In this document: piece by piece, positions 28,601 to 37,600 of the stretch | Position numbering within the stretch: the stretch's first letter is position 1 | Layout: each line of letters opens with the position of its first letter | Assembly: GCA_038501625.1 (NCBI GenBank) | Contig: JAZAYU010000179.1 | Location: forward strand, 124,001-188,000 | DNA: 64,000 bases | Direction of reading: 5' to 3' | Source: Corbicula japonica | Taxonomy: Eukaryota; Mollusca; Bivalvia; Venerida; Cyrenidae | Translations under genes and position numbers: made by a program | The notes under the pieces: model-generated | Database searches by the model: none | What the model saw: the letters and a program-made list of their open reading frames with translations, nothing else | What the model was told of the DNA's origin: nothing

Positions 28601-31600
28601 GCTCAAAGTTAAAAGTTACAGCAACTTTGAGCAACAAACCATAGAATGTATAGTATATTTATTCACAGATAATTTATAATTTACTGACATGGATTATGCA
28701 TCAATTAATGGTGAGCCTAATATTGAAAAACTGACAAAGATGAACAGATTTTTACTTTACTTTTCCTTTTAAGCACAGATAACCTTTTTCAACATTCCCT
28801 AATTGGGATATTGCTCTCCCATAGACTGCTTTGTTAAATATTATTTGCCTTGGCTTGATATACTGGTTTCTAGATCGGGCTAAAGTATGAATGGGGACAT
28901 TAAAAAACCCAAATCTTGAGGGACTGTCATGTGTTTTTTTCATTATTTTCAGGTCTGATAGATGTTCATGTACATGTTAGAGAGCCCGGGGCTACCCACA
29001 AGGAAGACTGGAGCTCGTGTACAGCTGCCGCCCTGGCTGGGGGAATAACAATGATCCTGGCTATGCCAAATACGAACCCACCAACCGTGGATGAGGCAGC
29101 ATTAGCTCTTACACAGGTACTTCCTTACCTAATTTGGTTCACAAGTATGGGCTGTAACAAGGCTCTCGCCCAAAAATATTTCCAACATGCTGGATTTTCT
29201 GATCCAAACTTCACATGCTTGAAAGGTTCTTATTTGTTTAGTATAGACTTATATATTTTACATTGATTGTGAAACAAGTTATTTCAACTTCTATTAATCA
29301 CGTTCTTTTATTGCTTCCTGGGTTGAAACCAGTACTGTGCCCAAGGTTATAATGCTGAGATTGGAAACCAGTCTCAAATCTCAAGCATCTGATTGGCTGA
29401 AATGGCGACTGGTCGCCATTTCAGCCAATCAGATGCTTGAGATTTGAGACTGGTTTCCATGCTCAGTTTTATAACCTTGGAGCCTGGTGCCAATTGTCGA
29501 TAAGGGAATATTCGATAGAATCTCATCCCTGATGGGATTCGAACCCGCAATCTCCAGATCTGGAGTATTATGCTTTCCTCCTAGACCAATGTTCCTCCAT
29601 CAGGTACTTATTAGCACTTACATTTGTTGTAGATGAACAGCGAATTTATTAATATTCATGAAATTCAAATATTTGTGGATCTGATGGCCAAATCAGTCAA
29701 TGAATTAAAAACCAACAAGATATATAAAATGAGAGTGCCTCTAGATGGGAGCAAACCCGCACCATCACAGGGACAACACCTAGCCCTGCAATTCCTGTGA
29801 CGTGATCAATATAAAATTGATCTTAAAACATATTTGGAAATTGAAATTCATGAATTAAAAACAAAAACAAACAAACAAATGTTTATATAAAATATCCATG
29901 AAATGTTATTGCTTCCCTTTTATTTGCATCCACAGTAAAATCCTGGGTAATAAATTTCTTCTGCATTGATTAATGTCTGGTTTATCCTAGAAACGTTCTT
30001 TCAACATTAATTGTTTTTCAGAAACTAGCCAGGGCAGGTGCTAGATGTGACTTTGGCGTGTATGTTGGTGCTAGCAGCGACAACTTCGCCACACTACCAG
30101 CAATCGGCAACATGGCTGCCGGACTGAAGATGTATTTGAATGAGACATTTACTACCCTTAAATTGGACGATATCTCAGTTTGGATGAAGGTTTCCAATTT
30201 GTAACTTGATAAATACCAGTTTTAACATGTGTGTAACTAGTGTAGATCCAGATCAAACAGGAATATCCATTCCATCTGATCTGGATCTACACTGATCACA
30301 TATAGGTCAGAAAAACCTACTGGATCTCAAAGTGAATAGTGTAGATTTGGATCTACTGATCAAGTTCAGACACCATGGATATGCCATCTGATCTAGATCT
30401 ACATTAGTTGCCCTTAAGATAAAAGAGGCATCCATGGAGTAAAAGGTTAAATGAACTGTACTGTTTATTAACTGGGCCTACAATTACTGAATTGGAAAAA
30501 AGTTTGTCAGTGTGCATAAGTTTGATGTAAATGTCCTGTTTGCATATACTGCAGCTGTTACATTTTTGTTGAGTTAATTAAAAGATAGTATTTTCACTCC
30601 TGACTTACTGTAATAAAAGATTTCAAATTTCAGCATTTTGAACACTGGCCCAGGCACCTGCCCCTGTGTACCCATGCTGAAGGTACCCACACTGCTGCTG
30701 TTATACTACTGGCAAAGCTGTGCAGACGATCTGTGCATATTTGTCATGTAGCAAGGAAGGACGAGGTTTGTTAAAAGTTTTCATTTCAAAACATTTCAAA
30801 CGGAATTAATTTAATTTTTCTTGTTACCCTCATATCAGTTGTTTTTACAGACAATTTATGCATATATGTCATGTAGCCAAAAAGTACGAGACTTTTTTTT
30901 AATGTCTTAAAGTTTTCAAACATTTTACAAGGGAATAAATTTTTTTTTGACACTCAATATTTATTGTTTTTTTAAGAGAAAAAGAGAAAACAATGTGAAC
31001 AGGAGTCTTATTCTAAAACATACTATTATGTAATTATAGTTTATCAGTAAGCCAAAACACTTTATGACCAATCAATCATTTGATCCTTGTGTCAATCAAT
31101 TAATCAACCACTCAAGTAACAAAGTGACAGTCCAACCAACCAACCCACCCATTCACAAATCCGTATAATTAATTAGTAAACCAGAAACTTTTTGATCAGT
31201 CAATTAATCAATCAATAAATCAAGCACTTAATCAATCATTTGATCAATCTATTAATTTCAGATCCTGGTCATCAGAGCAGCTAAGGAGAGAGGAATACAA
31301 GTGACTTGTGAGGTCGCCCCACACCATTTATTCTTGACCAGTGATGACCTTGACAGTATTGGTCAGGGTCAAGGTCAGGTCAAGCCACCATTGGTTACTA
31401 AGGAGGATCAAGAGGCATTGTGGGAGAATATAGATATCATTGACTGCTTTGCAACTGATCATGGTATGTTATGTCTTCATCTTAGTGCAATATCGATATA
31501 ACCCCTGCTTATTTCAATGGTACTTGTACCATTTTTGCACTAAGGTGGCGGCATATTTTTCCCCAGTGAATATGTTGGAATTCATTTGCTTTTCTTAAAT

Positions 31601-34600
31601 TATGAGTCTGGCATTGGAAAATGTATTTTTTTGAAAGTAGACAAGTCAGGGCTTTTGTTTTACTGCCAGGTGTCCTTGCTTTATAATTTGGTGGGATGGG
31701 AAAAAAATGATTTGTCCTCATAAAGGAGAATGAAAAAACTGGATGTAAAGTACTTTTTTGGGGAAAACTACATCATTATTAAGGATTTTAAAGGGAAAGA
31801 CACTTATAAATAGCCCTACTTAGGAAGGAAAAAAAGGCCTGGACATCATTGCCTGATACGACTATAAAGTGAAGCATGGGAAACAAGTATTTGGTTATAT
31901 TCATAATGAAGTAATTATTACAATATTCATTACTCTATTGGTCGCACTTCAAAAACAAGCCTAATTTTAAAAAATTATATAGGCTGTGTTGAATAAAAAA
32001 TGCCGCTATACCTATGTCACATGTGTTGGCTGCACTCAAAACTTTTGAGAGAGATCAGGTTAAATAATGTGGCCTATACTTGAGCAATGATGGTATCTTA
32101 AATACTTAAAACTTTTATGGCATTCATTTAAAAAACTTGCAGTGGAAGTACCTACCATGTGTGAGCATCCTCAATATAAACACTTCAGTTCGGTAGTGAA
32201 GCTGTTTATTGTGAATGCTTGGCAGATTTGAAAAAAATATTGCCTAAAGTATTTTGTACTGATCATAATTATTATTATATTTTCAGCACCTCACACCTGG
32301 GAAGAGAAGAGTGGTGCCAAGCCCCCACCTGGATTCCCTGGCCTGGAAACAATGGTGCCCCTTCTGTTGACCGCTGTCAGTGAGGGTAGACTTACCATGG
32401 AGGTACATTAATTATTAGTTTCTTGTTTATGGATATTACAAAGTGGGCCTTCTAGCCATGTAGACATGTACAAACAAAGAGGCCCGTCTAGGGGCTGAGC
32501 TCTTACCTTGAGCAGATTTACGGATGAGATGAAAGAAATTTACCGAATACCATGACATGCCTTGGATTGTTAGGTCTGCTCAACAAGCAGTTCAACTATT
32601 TTGTTACATTTTTTTGGACTGTTACAAAGAAAAAGGTTAGTTATCTCGACAACCTGCTAAAACTTTATTCAACCGTTTCCTTAATACCATCACCTTTTAT
32701 CACATGGGTGACCAGTTTAGATCCAGATCAGCTGTCTCTTCTGTGTCATATGATCTGGATTTACAGTGTTCCCCTCTTGGTCAAATACAACTTTACGAAT
32801 CTAAAAGCAAACATTTAAGATTCTGATCAGATGGCACCAATGTCTTGGATCTAAACTGTTCGCCCATGTAATTCAAGCCATATAAATAGAGTAAAGGGTT
32901 ATTTCTGTTTTACTGTTTACAGGATTTAGTGGAGAAGCTGTACACAAACCCTAAGAGGATCTTCAACTTGCCGGACCAGCCTGACACCTATATCGAGGTT
33001 GACCTTGACACCACATGGATCATCCCGAAAGCCATGAAGTTCAGCAAGGCTCAGTGGACACCATTTGCAGGACGTAGTGTGAAGGGTATGGTGCGAAGGG
33101 TTGTTATCAGGGGAGAAGTGGCTTATATTGATGGAGAGGTAGGCATCTGTTTAGGGTTTTGTTTTTTTGACACAAAAAGTGAACATTTTAGTGCACTTGG
33201 TTTAAGACAAATAGTGCACATTTTAGCGCACTAGAGCATGAATTGCAAGATATGGAATTGCAAGTGACATGTTGTACTGATGCATTGTAACTTTACACAG
33301 CGGTGAACTTGGAGTGCACTTTGTTTCAACATATAGTGCACATGGAGAACACATGGGCCATGCATTGCAAGAAACACTTTCAAGTGTTTTTGAGAATTTT
33401 CTGGAGGATAAATTTTAAATGGTTATGGTAAAATAGCGTTAACAATGTAAATTAAAGAAATGTATGTAGTTCACAGTTTAGTCTTTACAACTATCTTTTA
33501 AACACATGGCTTTCAGGTTCTGGCAAAGGTGGGGTCTGGTCAAGATATCAGGTCAGTGCCTCTGCAGCCATCGGCTCCAGTACAAGACCAGCTATCCATT
33601 ACTATTCCTGCCATATCTAGACCTCCGTCAGAGCCTCAGAGTCCCATTAAAAAGATTGCGTTGGAGAAACCAGGATTTGCTGCTGGGCAGCGGCAGTCGT
33701 CAAGAGTTGTTGATCCTTATAGTCTTCATGGTAAGTGAGCTTGTTTGATTTTTAATATCAAGTTTGTTGTATTCTTTTCAGCAGGAATTTTGAGCTTTGT
33801 GAATTTTGAATTGAGTAAAACTTGATAAATGCTTTAAAATTTATCACATTGAATTTTTACATGCCTGTATTTTCATATTTTGATTGTAAGTTAATGATAG
33901 TGAAATAAATAACAAAATGTCTCATTTAGAAGAGCGTGAACTCATAGGTAAATATTTTGCCGGGTTCACTTTGGAAACTATATGGTAGCACATTATTTTG
34001 TATTGCAGTATTTCAAATCTTTAATCCATTGCTCCATGGGTATGGTGTTCTATGTGGATCTAGATAGGCCTATGCCGCAATGTAGTCAGCCTGTAGTCTG
34101 ATCGGAATATAGCTGCTTCTTTGTCAGAAATATAGTAAAAACCTTACTGTTCTGACCACCTTTTGGAGTAAGCAGAAGTGGTCGAAATATTGGAAGGTCT
34201 CTACTGTAGTATCATTTGATTTCACGGGGATGATTTATCGCGTAAAACCAGTAAACAACATATTCGCGGGGGAATTAATTCTTGCAACTGTTTTCCAGAA
34301 AGAAACCCTATTAAATGGTAAATTTTGCTCGGGTTGAATTTTGCGCTCATGCCATACTGCCAAATACATGAAAATTAAACCCACGCAAAATAATTTAAAA
34401 ATGATTTAATAGTATTTTGAATTAGAGAATATAAATATAAGTAGAATAGATTAAAAATAGATAATAGCGCAAAACTGTAAAATGGCACTTTAATAGGAAT
34501 AGTGGTCTTATTATTGAGGTTGTCATAATTTCGGGATGGTCTTGAGGATAGTTTTTACTGTAGCCTAATAAATCAGAAAGCAAAAAGTAAATGTATTCAA

Positions 34601-37600
34601 GGAGTAAGCTGTTAATAAAAAAGTTTGCAAATATAGTGAAACCTCTCTACTAAGGACCCTGGAAACATGTCCTTAAAAGCGGGGTCTGCTAAATAGTGGA
34701 TTTGTACCACTGACCCCTGCACATCATTCTCTCGGTGAAGTTTGTATATTTTCTCAATTTTGCTTTTGAAAGATAATTCTACTCTCTCTTTTTATTATGG
34801 TAGTTGAAGGGACTATTCTACTCTTATTTTCTACATTTTTTTAGTTTTGCTATTCTTCATAGAAGATTTGTAATTATTCAAAAATATATGTATCAAAGAG
34901 CCAGGAAAACATTCTAAAAAGCATGAATGGGTATGGTATTTTATTCTGTTTAATATTTATCTTGAAAATAACGGTTTAGATTATTTTGTTAGTAAGGGTT
35001 TTTTATTTATATGAAGTTTTGGGAAAAAAAACCTTGACAGTCATGTAGAAAAAAGAATCTACACAGTTTATTCTGTGTAACACCTCTGTGTACAGTGTAT
35101 TGACTGTATTTCACCCTTTCCTCCATGTATATGCCTTTATGGGTTGGGCAAACAGTGTAGATACAGATCAGCTAGCTCGTTCATACCATCTGTGTCCAAG
35201 GTTATAAAACTGAGCATGGAAACCAGTCTCAAATCTCAAGCATCTGATTGGCTGAAATGGCGACTGGTTGCCATTTCAGCCAATCAGATGCTTGAGATTT
35301 GAGACTGGTTTCCAAACTCAGTTTTATAACCTTCAACACTGATCAGGATCTGCACTGTTCACTTTTTGATTTTTTAAGGTTAATTCTGACCAAAAAAACA
35401 AACAGTGCAGATCCTCATCATATGGCATGATTGTGCCGGCTGATCTGGATCTACACTGTTCGCCAATGCAATAAAGATGTATCTATGGATTAAAGGGGTT
35501 AAACAGAGCCATATGTTAAAATGAGTTAATGATTAAATCTTTGGATGACAGTTTTACATTACATTTGCATCTACTGCCCATGACCGAGTGTTGCTATTCA
35601 TGCAATGTTTACTTTTTTAAGAGACAACATTTTGTTCACAATTAACTGAATTTCTACAAGATATTTTTCTAAAAGAAAAAACAATAAACTAATGACAACA
35701 AAAAAAACTCTCAAATATTTAACCCTTTCCTCCATAGATACACCTTTATTGCATGGGCGTCCGTGCTCTCTGATCAGGATCTAAACTGTTCGCTTTTTGA
35801 TTCATTAGGTTCTTTCAGATCCTGATCAGACACTGGTCACAAATGCTTAAAAATGCATATTTATGGAGGAAAGGGTTAAAGGAATTTTAAATTATTTCAT
35901 ATTTATAGTACCAGTCCACCACACGAGAGCAGGATCCGACATTTCTCTATCCCCAAGAAAGGACTTAAAAGGTTTACTCAGGCATATATCAAGGGCTCAG
36001 TGCAGAACTTACTATCACATACAGAGTTATAAATCAGATGCCTAGTTCTGCATTGAACCCTAAGGCTTGAAATATACCCAGCCAACATGTTTTCTAAAAT
36101 CCTGATGCTTGTTCACATTACCCTCTCCTTCAATATCAAGTTTAATCTCTCTGTGTTCACTAAAAATACATTTTTATATACTATAATGCTTGTTCACATT
36201 ACCCTCTCCTTCAATCTCACATTTGTGTCCTGCCCATAACTTTGTTTTTGAAGTTGCATTTAAAATTATTTCTTAGAAATGACACCATATCAAGAAGACA
36301 AGTCACGCTCAAAATTAGGGTTACTACTTTGAAGGTCAAGGTTACAGTGTGACCTTGAATCAAAATCACGTCCAGCCCATAACACCTTATTGGCAGTCAC
36401 ATTTTCACAGAAATGATCGTCTTGCTCCCAGAATGAAAATTCGGGGGAGCATATAGTTGCCACATTGTGCGTCTGTGTCTGATTTTATAACAAAACACCA
36501 TTTACAAAATTCAACTTCATGGTTCTACAACTAACCATTTTTGTTTGCCAAAATACCTAGTTGGGAGCATCACCCATCTTAGACAGTCGCTTGTTGATTA
36601 ACCCTTTTAAAATTTACTAAGTAGATACGACTTTTATATGAACGTGCAGATACAGATCAGCTGTCTGATAAGGGTATTCACTGTTTGCTTTGCTTTAAGA
36701 ATCATACATTTATTTTTAACCCAAGAGCAAATAGTACATGTCCAGGGCTGAAGGTTATAAAACTGAGATTGGAAACCAGTCTCAAATCTCTAGTATCTGA
36801 TAGGCTGAAATGGTGACTGGTAGCCATTTCAGCCAGTCGTGTGTTTGAGATTTGAGACTGGTTTCCATGCTCAGTTTTATAACCTTGGGCACAGATCAGA
36901 TTACTTAGAGGTGTTGGCTGTACCTGATCTGCTCTGCTCACTCATGTCATTAAATTTGTATCCTTGGAGGGTTTGGTGACATTGACCTACAAAGACACTC
37001 ACTTTTTTCTGTCATCTTTTTTAACAAAATATTACAGTTTTCTATTTCAAGTGCCAACTCCATATTATGTTCGTTAAATTTAAGCACATTTGTTATAGAC
37101 AAACAGCATTTTTGGGGACTGAGTTGAATTGACACCTTTTTCGTCTGCTGTTATCCATTCCTACATTTCCTATGTAACATTTTCTAGATTTAATACCTTA
37201 GGTTGCTAAAGAATATTATATTTGTTGATTTTAATAGCTGCTTGTCTGTATTTTACCATGTATGCACTGCAAACATTTCTGAAGCTTAGTTGAGAAAGTG
37301 ATTGTGTTTTAAAACCAGGTTCCAAGGTTATAAAGCTGAGATTGGAAACCAGTCTCAAATCTCAAGCATCTGATTGGCTGAAATGGCGACTGGTCGCCAT
37401 TTCAGCCAATCAGATGCTTGAGATTTGAGACTGGTTTCCATGCTCAGTTTTATAACCTTGGGCACAGTACAAAGAGGAAATTTAACCCTTTAATCCATAG
37501 GTATATTTTTTTATCCCATGGGCAAAGACTGTAGATTAGATCTGCTGGCACATCTGTGCTGTCTAATTAGGATCTTCCCTGTGTCAGCTGATCTGGATCT

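Noticed and set aside
28916..29266. A start codon at 28916 for a separate dihydroorotase gene
   Set aside because: The bases before 28953 are intron with a clear polypyrimidine tract and acceptor, and the phase fits exon 5 exactly.
29529..29603. Functional tRNA gene
   Set aside because: A and B boxes and outer stem are present, but the anticodon stem (ctcca/tggag) leaves only a 4-nt loop and the D arm does not pair.
33506..33748. Alternative plus-strand frame over CAD exon 12 ([13 protein letters not shown]…)
   Set aside because: Wrong phase relative to exons 11 and 13; the [12 protein letters not shown] frame matches the dihydroorotase end.
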